A DNA stretch of 64,000 nucleotides from Schaalia vaccimaxillae DSM 15804 (GTDB taxonomy: Bacteria > Actinomycetota > Actinomycetes > Actinomycetales > Actinomycetaceae), in contig NZ_ATUX01000006.1 of NCBI RefSeq assembly GCF_000420425.1, positions 248,001 through 312,000 on the forward strand, read 5' to 3'. The notes beneath the pieces were generated by a model, which saw nothing but the letters and a program-made list of their open reading frames with translations, was not told the origin of the DNA and did not search any database. The position numbers and the translations under genes were made by a program. Each line of letters begins with the position of its first letter. Position 1 is the first letter of the stretch. Below, one piece after another: positions 49,139 to 57,518 of this stretch.

Positions 49139-50721
49139 CGGACAACCTCCTTTTCCGGCAGCGGCAGATGCTCAACGTCCAAAGTTCCTTCGTGCACCCA
49201 GTTATCGAGGGCGGCTTGACGCGCTTGTTTGCCGTACAGGATGGGCCATAGTCCGATCCAGCGGTTCTTGAGGAAGAGCCTTAATAGACCGTTGGCACGC
49301 TGGGAGTCAATATCCCCGCGTTCGTGGGCGATGCCGGTTGCGCGCTGGGAACAGAATCCTCCTTGGCACGGTCCCATTCCCAGGCGCACTTGGCGACGAA
49401 CGTCGTCGAGTTGGCCACCGGGTAGCTGATCCATGGTGTCTTCGAGCATCTTGCGGGTAATGAGTTCACACTCGCAGATGACTTGGTCATGCGAGGGTGC
49501 CTCGTTTTCGTGTTCGAGGGTTTCGAGGCGGTGGCCAATGGTGTAGAGCTTTTCGTCCTCTGACCCTGGCACAGCCTCGTCAGCAGTGCGGCAAGGACGC
49601 TCGTCGCCCAGTTCGTTGCACATAATGTCGACGATGCGTTCGGCCATGAGCCGATAGGTGGTGAGTTTGCCACCTGCAATGGTGAGCATACCGAAGACGC
49701 CGTCGCGCGAGTGGTGGTCGATGACGCTCATGCCACGGGCCATATGACGGGTGTCGGTTTCCGAAACACGCGAGTCTTTGACGAGCGGCCTGGCTCCTGC
49801 CCAGGCGTGTAGGGCGCGGGCTTTGCGGAATCCGGGGATCATTGCTTCGCCAGCGTCAAGCATTTGCTGAACTTGGTCGGCTGGGATGGACAGCTTGTCT
49901 GGGTCCTCTGCCTTCAAGTCTGTCGTGCCAATGATGCACACGGGGTGGTCGGGTACAAGGATGTCGCCGTCTGCTGGCCACACACATCGGTTGATGACGG
50001 TGTTGGACATGCGGTGGTTCATTGCAATCATAATGCCTGCGCCGGGGACGACATCGACTCCGTGGCAGTCTCCCATGGCGGCAATTTGGCCTGCCCAGGG
50101 GCCGCCGCAGTTGAGAACAAATCCGCATTCGATGCGGACATCTTCACCGCCGCGTTCGTCATGTGCGATAACTGCGCTAATCCGGTCGCCTTCGCGTTCG
50201 ATGCTGGTCACTCGGTGGTAGGTGAGGATCTGCGCTCCGTAGGCTTGGGCGGAACGTACGGCTCCCCAGCACATTTGCCAGCCATCGACGGCTCCGTCGA
50301 GGACTTCGAAGGCCCGCTTGGTCCGCGGGTCGAGGCGCGGTTCGCGTTTGAGGGCTTCGGAGACGCTGATTTCTTGAGCGGGCACTTTGGCGGCGGCTGC
50401 TCGGGCGAGGAATTGGTCTGCATATTCCTCGTCATCTTGACCAGTGACCACGAAGAGCCCGCCGGTGGCCTCGATCGCGTCGGCGTTGATGCGTTTGACG
50501 ATCGTATTTTCTTCGGCACATTCGGTGGCGGATTCGGGGTCAGATGCAATGTATCGGCCACCAGAGTGGAGCAGACCGTGGAATCGAGCAGAGGTTCCTT
50601 GGGCAATGTCTGCCCGGTCGACGAGGACGGCCTTGTATCCGCGCATGGCCACGTCTCTGATGACGCCGGCGCCGGTTGATCCGCCGCCGATGACGACGAC
50701 GTCGGTGTGAATGGTTCTCAC
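49135..50721 (-). CDS. glpA: Anaerobic glycerol-3-phosphate dehydrogenase subunit A
   Basis: GlpA is the catalytic FAD subunit that oxidises sn-glycerol 3-phosphate to dihydroxyacetone phosphate. It has 528 residues. The FAD motif VVVIGGGSTGAGVIRD is near the N-terminus and the C-terminal BFD-like [2Fe-2S] region has CECE and CQGGFC. I chose GTG 50721, preceded by GAAGGGACC; an upstream start would add 36 residues outside the family. It is the first gene of the operon and is divergent from an M13 peptidase gene. An 18-bp near-palindrome lies about 100 bases upstream. Confidence 0.93.
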   Translation of the reverse strand: MRTIHTDVVVIGGGSTGAGVIRDVAMRGYKAVLVDRADIAQGTSARFHGLLHSGGRYIASDPESATECAEENTIVKRINADAIEATGGLFVVTGQDDEEYADQFLARAAAAKVPAQEISVSEALKREPRLDPRTKRAFEVLDGAVDGWQMCWGAVRSAQAYGAQILTYHRVTSIEREGDRISAVIAHDERGGEDVRIECGFVLNCGGPWAGQIAAMGDCHGVDVVPGAGIMIAMNHRMSNTVINRCVWPADGDILVPDHPVCIIGTTDLKAEDPDKLSIPADQVQQMLDAGEAMIPGFRKARALHAWAGARPLVKDSRVSETDTRHMARGMSVIDHHSRDGVFGMLTIAGGKLTTYRLMAERIVDIMCNELGDERPCRTADEAVPGSEDEKLYTIGHRLETLEHENEAPSHDQVICECELITRKMLEDTMDQLPGGQLDDVRRQVRLGMGPCQGGFCSQRATGIAHERGDIDSQRANGLLRLFLKNRWIGLWPILYGKQARQAALDNWVHEGTLDVEHLPLPEKEVVR

Positions 50722-50820
50722 AGCTCGGTCCCTTCGTTCGCTCAGATGGGACGAATATCGGCCCCATCGCCTTTCCCATAGTGCAACAAGGAAATCGATT
50801 TGATCGAATAACCGGCCACC

Positions 50821-50838
50821 TGTGCACATATGTGCGCA
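50821..50838. promoter_or_regulatory. 18-bp near-perfect palindrome upstream of glpA
   Basis: TGTGCACATATGTGCGCA is symmetric except for one base pair. It lies in the 272-base gap between the divergent glpA and M13 peptidase genes, where an operator for glp control would be expected. Its outer TGTG resembles Crp/GlxR-type sites, but the inner pairs do not fit well, so the regulator is unassigned. Confidence 0.4.
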
Positions 50839-50993
50839 ACTTAGGTTTCCCTAAAGTTCCATAAGAGGACTTTGAGGTGTTATTCCGCCGAAAAACCAAG
50901 ATCCCAAGCCCCCCTATTTTCTTGCCTTCGCATTGCTGTGCGCCCATAGCGGAGCCAGTCGCGCCCGCACCCGCAGACCCATAGGCTGACCCC

Positions 50994-53027
50994 ATGACTG
51001 AAACGATCCGCGCCCGCGTCCTCGAAACACAGCACGCTGACGAAAACATTCGTCCCCAGGATGACTTCTACCGACACGCGAACGGCACATGGCTAACCAA
51101 CCACCAGATTCCCGCCGATCGTCCAATCGACGGGGCTTTCCACACATTGCGCGACCTATCCGAAGAGCGCGGCCGCCAACTCGCTGAGGCGGCGGTGGCC
51201 GGAACTCTCGACGACGTGGATGCACGCATCTTCGCCACCTTCTACTCCCAGTTCATGGATGAAGAAACCATTGAAATACTCGGCGCCACTCCCCTAGCTG
51301 GCGATCTCAAGGCAATTGACGAAGCCGCGAGCGCCTCGGATCTTGCTGGCTTGTTGGGACGCTTTGCACGCGAAGGTGTTGGAGGAATCTTCGGTGCCTA
51401 TGTGGGGACCGACGCTCACGACTCCACCGCCTACATGGCCTCTTTTGTCCAGTCAGGCATCGGCCTTCCTGATGAGGCTTATTACCGCGAGGATCAGTAC
51501 GAGCCGATCCGCTTGGCTTACACGGCTCACGTTGCCAAGCTTTTGGAATTGGCGGGCGTCACTACCAGTGAAGATGAGTCGTTGAGCGCCGCTGAACGCG
51601 TCATGTCGTTAGAGACGGCACTGGCCTCCCATCACCGCGATTCGGTGGCCAATCGCGATCCATTGGCCTCAGATCATCCGACACCGTGGTCTCAGTTGGT
51701 CGCCGACAATCCCGGATTCGATTGGAATGCGTGGGCACACCAGGCGGGCCTACCCCTAGGTGAAAACGCCGGAGAGAGCCTCGTCATCAATGTCGACCAA
51801 CCTGACTTTTTGCGTGAAGCCGCAGTGCTGTGGTCGACCACGGACCTGGCAGACCTCAAGCTCTGGCTGAAATCCTCCCTCATTGATGCGCGAGCATCCT
51901 TGCTGTCGAGCGATTTCGTTGAGGAGAACTTCAACTTCCACGGGCGAATCCTGGCGGGCACTGAGCAGTTGCGTCCTCGGTGGAAGCGTGCGCTCGGCCT
52001 CGTTGAGTCAGTTGCAGGCGAGTCTTTGGGTCGCGCCTGGGTGGCGCGCCATTTCCCACCCTCGTCGAAGGACCGCATGGACGCCCTCGTCGCACGCCTA
52101 CTGGAGGCCTACGGACAGTCCATTCGCGAATTGGAGTGGATGAGCGAGGAGACGAAAGCCAAGGCTCTAGCTAAGCTCGCCACTTTCAACCCGAAGATCG
52201 GGTACCCGCCCAAGTGGAAGGATATGTCAGGGCTAGAGCTGGACCCGGATGCGACGCTCATTGACAATATGAAAGCCGTTGCAGCATTTGAGGCCGATCG
52301 CGAGTGGGCAAAGCTAGGCAAGACGGTGGACCGAGATGAGTGGTTCATGACTCCTCAGACGGTCAACGCCTACTACAACCCGACTCTGAATGAGATCGTG
52401 TTCCCCGCTGCCATTCTCCAACCTCCTTTCTTTGATCCTGACGCTGATGATGCGGTGAACTTTGGGGCGATTGGTGCCGTGATCGGACACGAGATTGGGC
52501 ACGGGTTTGACGATTCGGGTTCGCGCTTTGACAAGCACGGCAATCTGGAAAATTGGTGGACGGATGAGGATCGCGCCCGTTTTGAAGAACGCACCGGCGC
52601 TCTCATTAGTCAGTATGACGCACTGACTCCGGCTGACCTGGTGGGTTCAGCCGACGAGGGCGAGTCCGATCCTCACGTCAACGGTGGGCTGACCATTGGA
52701 GAAAATATTGGGGATCTGGGCGGGTTGTCGATTGCATGGAACGCCTGGTTGACCACACTTGCCGAGCAGGGTTTGACGGCTCAGACAGCTCCGGTCATTG
52801 ACGGTTTGACCGGCCCTCAGCGTTTCTTCTATTCGTGGGCACGGGTGTGGCGCACGGCTTCTCGACCTCAGTTTGCTCAGCAGATGTTGGCCATTGATCC
52901 TCATTCTCCCGCGGAATTCCGGTGCAACCAGGTACTCAAGAATATGGATGCTTTCGCCCAGTCTTTCGACGTGGTCGAGGGCGACGGAATGTGGCTGGAT
53001 CCATCTGACCGGGTGAGCATCTGGTGA
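50994..53027 (+). CDS. pepO: M13-family metallopeptidase (PepO-like)
   Basis: This neprilysin-like zinc endopeptidase has 677 residues. The zinc motif HEIGH is at 499-503 (VIGHEIGHGFDDSG), the third ligand Glu570 and Asp574 are in GENIGDLGG, and NAYYNPTLNEIVFPAAILQPPFF, the family substrate-binding region, precedes them. No signal peptide is seen, so it is probably an intracellular oligopeptidase. It lies next to the M1 aminopeptidase gene on the same strand (193-base gap), a plausible peptide-recycling pair. Confidence 0.92.
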   Translation: MTETIRARVLETQHADENIRPQDDFYRHANGTWLTNHQIPADRPIDGAFHTLRDLSEERGRQLAEAAVAGTLDDVDARIFATFYSQFMDEETIEILGATPLAGDLKAIDEAASASDLAGLLGRFAREGVGGIFGAYVGTDAHDSTAYMASFVQSGIGLPDEAYYREDQYEPIRLAYTAHVAKLLELAGVTTSEDESLSAAERVMSLETALASHHRDSVANRDPLASDHPTPWSQLVADNPGFDWNAWAHQAGLPLGENAGESLVINVDQPDFLREAAVLWSTTDLADLKLWLKSSLIDARASLLSSDFVEENFNFHGRILAGTEQLRPRWKRALGLVESVAGESLGRAWVARHFPPSSKDRMDALVARLLEAYGQSIRELEWMSEETKAKALAKLATFNPKIGYPPKWKDMSGLELDPDATLIDNMKAVAAFEADREWAKLGKTVDRDEWFMTPQTVNAYYNPTLNEIVFPAAILQPPFFDPDADDAVNFGAIGAVIGHEIGHGFDDSGSRFDKHGNLENWWTDEDRARFEERTGALISQYDALTPADLVGSADEGESDPHVNGGLTIGENIGDLGGLSIAWNAWLTTLAEQGLTAQTAPVIDGLTGPQRFFYSWARVWRTASRPQFAQQMLAIDPHSPAEFRCNQVLKNMDAFAQSFDVVEGDGMWLDPSDRVSIW

Positions 53028-53220
53028 GGTGCGCGGCAGAAACGAATCTTCTCAACATTCTTTCCGCGCTAACCCACTACTAAGAATTTGAGCATTTTCG
53101 CCGGTGACGTGCGAAAATCTCACGAGTGGCTTCTTGCCTGCGCTTTGCGGGCGGCGAAGCCTCATCATCAAGACAATGCACTGACCACACGTTGAACACG
53201 TAGATATGGAAGAGCACCAC

Positions 53221-55797
53221 ATGCCGGGCCTGAATCTCACTCGCGACGAAGCGATTGCACGCGCTGAAGTCATTACCCACGTCGAACGCTACGACATCGA
53301 ATTGGACCTGACTCGCGGTGACACCGACTTCGCCTCGCGTACCCGCATCGAGTTCGATGCAATCGAAGGAGCCTCGACATTTGCTGATCTGGTTTCCACC
53401 AACATCCGCTCCATCACGTTGAATGGGCGCAACATCGACGTGGTCAACCACCAAGATTCACGCATTGCATTGGAAGGCTTGGCCGCCCACAACGTCCTCG
53501 AAGTCGATGCTGACTGCCAGTACATGCACACCGGCGAGGGGCTGCACCGCTTTGTCGATCCTGCCGACGGACAGGCGTACTGCTATTCCCAGTTTGAGGT
53601 GCCCGACGCCCGTCGGGTTTACACGACTTTTGAACAGCCTGACCTCAAGGCCTCTTTCACTTTGACGGTCACTGTGCCCGCCGGCTGGAAGGCTTTCTCG
53701 AATGCGCCGACGCCGGAGCCTCAGGACAATGGTGATTCGTGGACATATCGTTTCGCCGAGACAGAGCGCATGTCCACTTACATCACTGCCATCGTTGCAG
53801 GCCCTTACGAGGGCGTGACCGACTCCCTGACCTCGACTGATGGCCGTGAGATTCCGCTTGGCGTCTACTGCCGCGCTTCCCTCATTGAGCACTTGGATGC
53901 CGATCACATCATCGATATCACTCGCAAGGGCTTTGCTTTCTTCGAGAAGGAGTACGGCATCGCCTACCCCTTCACCAAGTACGACCAGATTTTCGTGCCC
54001 GAATACAACGCGGGAGCCATGGAGAACGCTGGCTGCATCACCTTCCGCGACGCGTACGTGTTCCGCACCCGCCCCACGGAAGCTCAGTTGGAATCTCGCG
54101 CGAACACGATTTTGCACGAATTGGCTCACATGTGGTTTGGCGACCTGGTGACGATGAAGTGGTGGAACGACTTGTGGCTCAACGAGTCTTTCGCTGAATT
54201 CATGAGCCACCTGGCTTTGGCTGAGGGCACTCAATTCACCGAGGGGTGGACCGGCTTCGTGGTCCGCAAGGATTGGGGTCTGAAGCAGGATCAGCTGCCA
54301 ACCACCCACCCCATCACCGCTGAGATCCGCGACTTGGCCGACGTTGAGGTCAACTTCGATGGCATCACCTACGCCAAGGGTGCTTCTGTACTGCGCCAAC
54401 TGGTGTCCTACGTGGGTCGAGAGGCTTTCTTTAAGGGTCTGCATGAGTACCTGACCGCGCATTCCTACGCCAATGCGACACTTGATGACCTGCTGAGCGA
54501 ATTGGAGAAGGCTTCTGGCCGCAACTTGAAGGCGTGGTCGAAGGTGTGGCTCCAAGAAGCCGGTGTGACGCTGCTGCGTCCAGAGTTCGAAGTGGACGAG
54601 GATGGGAATCTGTCACGTTTGGCCGTTTTGCAAGAGTCCTTCTCTGAGGGTTCGTCGCTTCGTCCCCATCGTCTAGCGGTTGCTGGCTACTCGCTGACCG
54701 AGGTCGGCGAGGTTGAGCGCGTTTTTGTCGAAGAGCTGGATGTTGACGGAGCATCGACCGAGGTTGAGTCGGCGCGCGGCATCGCTAAGCCGGACATGAT
54801 CGTCATTAACGAGGGCGACTTGGCCTATGCGAAGGTTCGCATGGATGCTGACTCTTTGGCCTTCGCAAAGGCGAATATCACGAAGATTTCGGATTCTTTG
54901 ACCCGTGGCATCATCATGGCCAACGCCTGGGATATGACGCGCGATGGTGAGATGCCTGCTCGCGACTACCTGGAGTTGGCTTTGGCCGTGATTCCGGTTG
55001 AGACGAATATGCAGTTGCTGACCCTCACCCTGCGTCACATTGACGAAACGGTTCGCACTTTCGTGGCCGACGAGGCTCGCCAAGGCGCTCAGGAGTCCGT
55101 GGGACGCCGCCTGCTATTGCTGGCTCGCGTGGCCGGTGCAGGTTCGGATGCTCAGCGAATGCTGGTGTCGGCTGCCGCTCGTAACGCGGCAACTGACGCA
55201 GAGTTCTCAGCATTGAAGGACCTGTACGAGGGCGCGGCCACCTTGCAGGGCCTCGACTTGGATGTCGACATTAAGTGGGATCTGCTGACGTCCTTGGTGC
55301 GCGGCGGTTTCGCTGATGAGGCCGAGGTTGCGTCTATGGAAGCTGTTGATGACACGATGACGGGTCACCAGAATGCTGCTGCAGCGCGCGCTGCCCAGCC
55401 TGATCCGAGCGTTAAGTCGAGCGTGTGGGAGTTAGTCGTTCGCGATCAGTCGATTCCCAATGACACTCGTTGGGCGATGATTTCTGGTTTCTGGGCACAG
55501 GCACGTAAGGACCCGTCCTCGTATGTCGAATTTGCCAAGGACTACTTCGAATCGCTGGAGTACATCTGGGCGAACTACACCTTCCACATGGCCGAAGACA
55601 TGACAATCCTGCTCTTCCCCTCCGATCTTGCGGGATACACGCAGGAGTTTGACTCGGCTGGCGCAGGTCAGCGTTGGATTGACGAACATCCGGATGCCTC
55701 TGCGGGCACGGTACGTATTTTGCGTGAGCGAATTGCCGTGTGTGAGCGCCAAGTTGCTAACCAGAAGATCGATGCCCAGGGATCTTCTAGCCTCTGA
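53221..55797 (+). CDS. pepN: Aminopeptidase N (M1 family)
   Basis: This zinc aminopeptidase removes N-terminal residues from peptides. It has about 858 residues. GAMEN, the N-terminus recognition motif, is at 265-269; the zinc site is HELAH (299-303), with Glu322 in NESFAEF. The C-terminal ERAP1-like helical domain is complete. I chose ATG 53221, preceded by GGAAGAG; a start 5 codons upstream is possible. No signal peptide is present. A strong terminator follows. Confidence 0.93.
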   Translation: MPGLNLTRDEAIARAEVITHVERYDIELDLTRGDTDFASRTRIEFDAIEGASTFADLVSTNIRSITLNGRNIDVVNHQDSRIALEGLAAHNVLEVDADCQYMHTGEGLHRFVDPADGQAYCYSQFEVPDARRVYTTFEQPDLKASFTLTVTVPAGWKAFSNAPTPEPQDNGDSWTYRFAETERMSTYITAIVAGPYEGVTDSLTSTDGREIPLGVYCRASLIEHLDADHIIDITRKGFAFFEKEYGIAYPFTKYDQIFVPEYNAGAMENAGCITFRDAYVFRTRPTEAQLESRANTILHELAHMWFGDLVTMKWWNDLWLNESFAEFMSHLALAEGTQFTEGWTGFVVRKDWGLKQDQLPTTHPITAEIRDLADVEVNFDGITYAKGASVLRQLVSYVGREAFFKGLHEYLTAHSYANATLDDLLSELEKASGRNLKAWSKVWLQEAGVTLLRPEFEVDEDGNLSRLAVLQESFSEGSSLRPHRLAVAGYSLTEVGEVERVFVEELDVDGASTEVESARGIAKPDMIVINEGDLAYAKVRMDADSLAFAKANITKISDSLTRGIIMANAWDMTRDGEMPARDYLELALAVIPVETNMQLLTLTLRHIDETVRTFVADEARQGAQESVGRRLLLLARVAGAGSDAQRMLVSAAARNAATDAEFSALKDLYEGAATLQGLDLDVDIKWDLLTSLVRGGFADEAEVASMEAVDDTMTGHQNAAAARAAQPDPSVKSSVWELVVRDQSIPNDTRWAMISGFWAQARKDPSSYVEFAKDYFESLEYIWANYTFHMAEDMTILLFPSDLAGYTQEFDSAGAGQRWIDEHPDASAGTVRILRERIAVCERQVANQKIDAQGSSSL

Positions 55798-55822
55798 TAA
55801 CGGCTGATTGACCAATCAGAAG

Positions 55823-55865
55823 ACCGCTGCTTCTACCCCAGAGAGGGAAGAGGCAGCGGTTTTCT
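55823..55865 (+). terminator. Intrinsic terminator after pepN
   Basis: ACCGCTGCTTCT (55823-55834) pairs with AGAGGCAGCGGT (55849-55860) with one mismatch, and TTTTCTT follows. Confidence 0.88.
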
Positions 55866-55946
55866 TGTGCGCAATTGAGCCGCTTTGGTGCGTAGCAGCC
55901 AGCCCCTCGGTGCTATCGAGTTCGAGAACAACTCTCAACTAATCAA

Positions 55947-55960
55947 CATATTGCAATATG
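55947..55960. promoter_or_regulatory. Probable ArsR/SmtB operator overlapping the promoter
   Basis: CATATTGCAATATG is a perfect 14-bp palindrome located 27 bases before the regulator's start codon, just upstream of a TAATAT -10-like hexamer (55962-55967). AT-rich dyads of this kind bind SmtB/CzrA-type repressors, so autoregulation is likely. Confidence 0.7.
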
Positions 55961-55986
55961 CTAATATCTACTGCATACTGGTTCAC

Positions 55987-56310
55987 ATGACCACCGATGA
56001 CATCCGACACGAGGTCGCAGACTTCTTCAAGGCACTCGGCAATGAATCACGCCTCCAACTGGTGTGCGCCCTCGAAGACGGTGATCACACGGTCAATGAG
56101 CTGGTGGAACTCACCGGCATGACGCAACCGCTGGTGTCCCAGCATCTCAAAGTGCTCCGTCAGATTCACCTGGTCACGGGCACTCGCACAGGCCAATCCA
56201 TCACCTACTCACTGACCGACCACCATGTTGCACATGTTGTCGGCGACGCCTTCACCCATATCACCGAAATGATGAGCGACCCTCATCATTCACACACGAT
56301 TGAGGAGTAA
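55987..56310 (+). CDS. SmtB-type zinc-responsive ArsR regulator
   Basis: This 107-residue winged-helix repressor of the ArsR/SmtB family has a recognition helix in ELTGMTQPLVSQHLKVLR (about 41-58). The C-terminal helix carries Asp78-x-His80-x10-His91-x2-Glu94, which is the exact alpha-5 zinc site pattern of SmtB, so zinc (or a similar divalent metal) is the likely signal. The N-terminal alpha-3 Cys box of arsenic or cadmium sensors is missing. I chose ATG 55987; longer frames upstream would read through the operator. The next gene starts 3 bases after its stop. Confidence 0.9.
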   Translation: MTTDDIRHEVADFFKALGNESRLQLVCALEDGDHTVNELVELTGMTQPLVSQHLKVLRQIHLVTGTRTGQSITYSLTDHHVAHVVGDAFTHITEMMSDPHHSHTIEE

Positions 56311-56313
56311 ATC

Positions 56314-56610
56314 ATGACCGAGCAAGACATCCACGCAGAGCACACCATTGCCGAACACGAGCACGGCGAGAACTGCGGCCACGAAGCCGTCCAGCACGGC
56401 GACCACGTCGACTACGTGCACGGCACTCACCACCACGCACTGCATGGTGACCACTACGACGAGCACGAGGCAGTAGCCGAGCACTCCAAGGCCGAGCACA
56501 CTCACGGCGAAGACTGCGGTCACGAAGCCGTTGAACACGGTGACCATGTCGACTACATCCACGACGGACATCGCCACGCCGCCCACGGCGAGCACTACGA
56601 CGAGCACTGA
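56314..56610 (+). CDS. Histidine-rich metal-binding protein
   Basis: This is a 98-residue soluble, very acidic protein with 26 histidines and two cysteines. It consists of two near-identical repeats of about 40 residues, each with HGE(N/D)CGHEAV, HGDHVDY(V/I)H and a closing GxHYDEH. Similar His-rich proteins follow ArsR-family genes in other Actinobacteria. It has no membrane segment or signal peptide, so a cytoplasmic zinc buffer or store is the simplest reading. Three bases separate it from the SmtB-type regulator, so the two are co-transcribed and the level of this protein should follow metal supply. Confidence 0.8.
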   Translation: MTEQDIHAEHTIAEHEHGENCGHEAVQHGDHVDYVHGTHHHALHGDHYDEHEAVAEHSKAEHTHGEDCGHEAVEHGDHVDYIHDGHRHAAHGEHYDEH

Positions 56611-56630
56611 GCCTGTCACCGTCTGAATTA

Positions 56631-56674
56631 ATTGGCTCCCAGAAAAGACGATCTTTTCTGGGAGCCAATTTTTA
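56631..56674 (+). terminator. Strong intrinsic terminator of the zinc pair
   Basis: Arms 56631-56648 and 56652-56669 form a perfect 18-bp stem with a CGA loop, followed by TTTTT. Confidence 0.93.
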
Positions 56675-56748
56675 TCGGTACTGCGCCTCGTTTTCAACGC
56701 AAAACGGAATTTGCGTCCGTGCATTAACGCACTTGCTACGATCAGCTC

Positions 56749-57126
56749 ATGAGCGCGAAACAGTCTTGGCTGGCAATCCTCATTACAGTTGTGATCACTG
56801 CGATCTATCAAGCACTCTTACTGCACTCCGATACCTTTGCAACAGCTATTAATGATGAGAAAGGTTTGAGCGGATTCTTCGTCTTCGCTCCCCTAGCAAC
56901 ATTTGTCTGCTGTTTGGCTGAGTCGTCACGTAAAGGATTTGGATTCTGGCGCGCCGTTGCATGCGCAATTTCTGTACTGGTAGTCGAAACACTCATGCTT
57001 CAGATCCTCGACCTAGCCACCAGCCTCATCTTCCTGACCGCATACATCCTCATCGGCCTCGTCGGGGAACTCATTGGCTGGGGACTGCGAACACTGACCG
57101 TCGCCAACCACAATCAAACAGCCTGA
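56749..57126 (+). CDS. Small membrane protein of unknown function
   Basis: This 125-residue protein has about four transmembrane segments (residues 8-22, 42-58, 66-84 and 90-112) and short polar loops. I do not recognise the family. It has its own promoter region after the terminator of the zinc pair. The C-terminus is a short soluble tail. A rhodanese gene follows after 67 bases on the same strand, but no functional link is evident. Confidence 0.6.
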   Translation: MSAKQSWLAILITVVITAIYQALLLHSDTFATAINDEKGLSGFFVFAPLATFVCCLAESSRKGFGFWRAVACAISVLVVETLMLQILDLATSLIFLTAYILIGLVGELIGWGLRTLTVANHNQTA

Positions 57127-57193
57127 GATCCCTCCTCTGTTTTATTTGCATTAAACATCAGCACCATCACAAACGGAGAGGCAGAATAAAGGC

Positions 57194-57469
57194 ATGACAA
57201 AGAAAACCATTATTGACGTCCGTACTCCCGAAGAATTCGCCGAAGGCCACCTCGACGGAGCAATCAACATTGATATCAAGGGCGAGAACTTCGCTGAAGA
57301 AATCGCCAAGCTTGACCGAGATGGGTCCTACGCCGTCCACTGCAAAATGGGGATGCGCGCCCAAAATGCCGTTGATCAGATGACTGAACTTGGTTTCGTG
57401 GACGCAACAAACCTACTCACCTTGGCAGATGCCTCTGAAACCTTGGGTGTTCCCGTCGTCAACGACTGA
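57194..57469 (+). CDS. Single-domain rhodanese
   Basis: This 91-residue rhodanese-fold protein transfers sulfane sulfur, or senses it. It has IIDVRTPEEFAEGHLDGAINI (6-26) and the active-site loop HCKMGMRAQNA with the catalytic Cys (about 50) in a six-residue loop. It is cytoplasmic and single-domain like GlpE and PspE. A CGGAGAGG ribosome site precedes the ATG. Confidence 0.9.
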   Translation: MTKKTIIDVRTPEEFAEGHLDGAINIDIKGENFAEEIAKLDRDGSYAVHCKMGMRAQNAVDQMTELGFVDATNLLTLADASETLGVPVVND

Positions 57470-57518
57470 TTTCTCTTTAGCCGATTTCGGCTCAACCCAA
57501 TCGAACTGGTCGCACGGA

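Noticed and set aside
53131-53164. GC-rich hairpin between pepO and pepN as a terminator
   Set aside because: The stem GGCTTC...GAAGCC is clear but no U-run follows on either strand, so its role is undecided and it is not listed as a feature.
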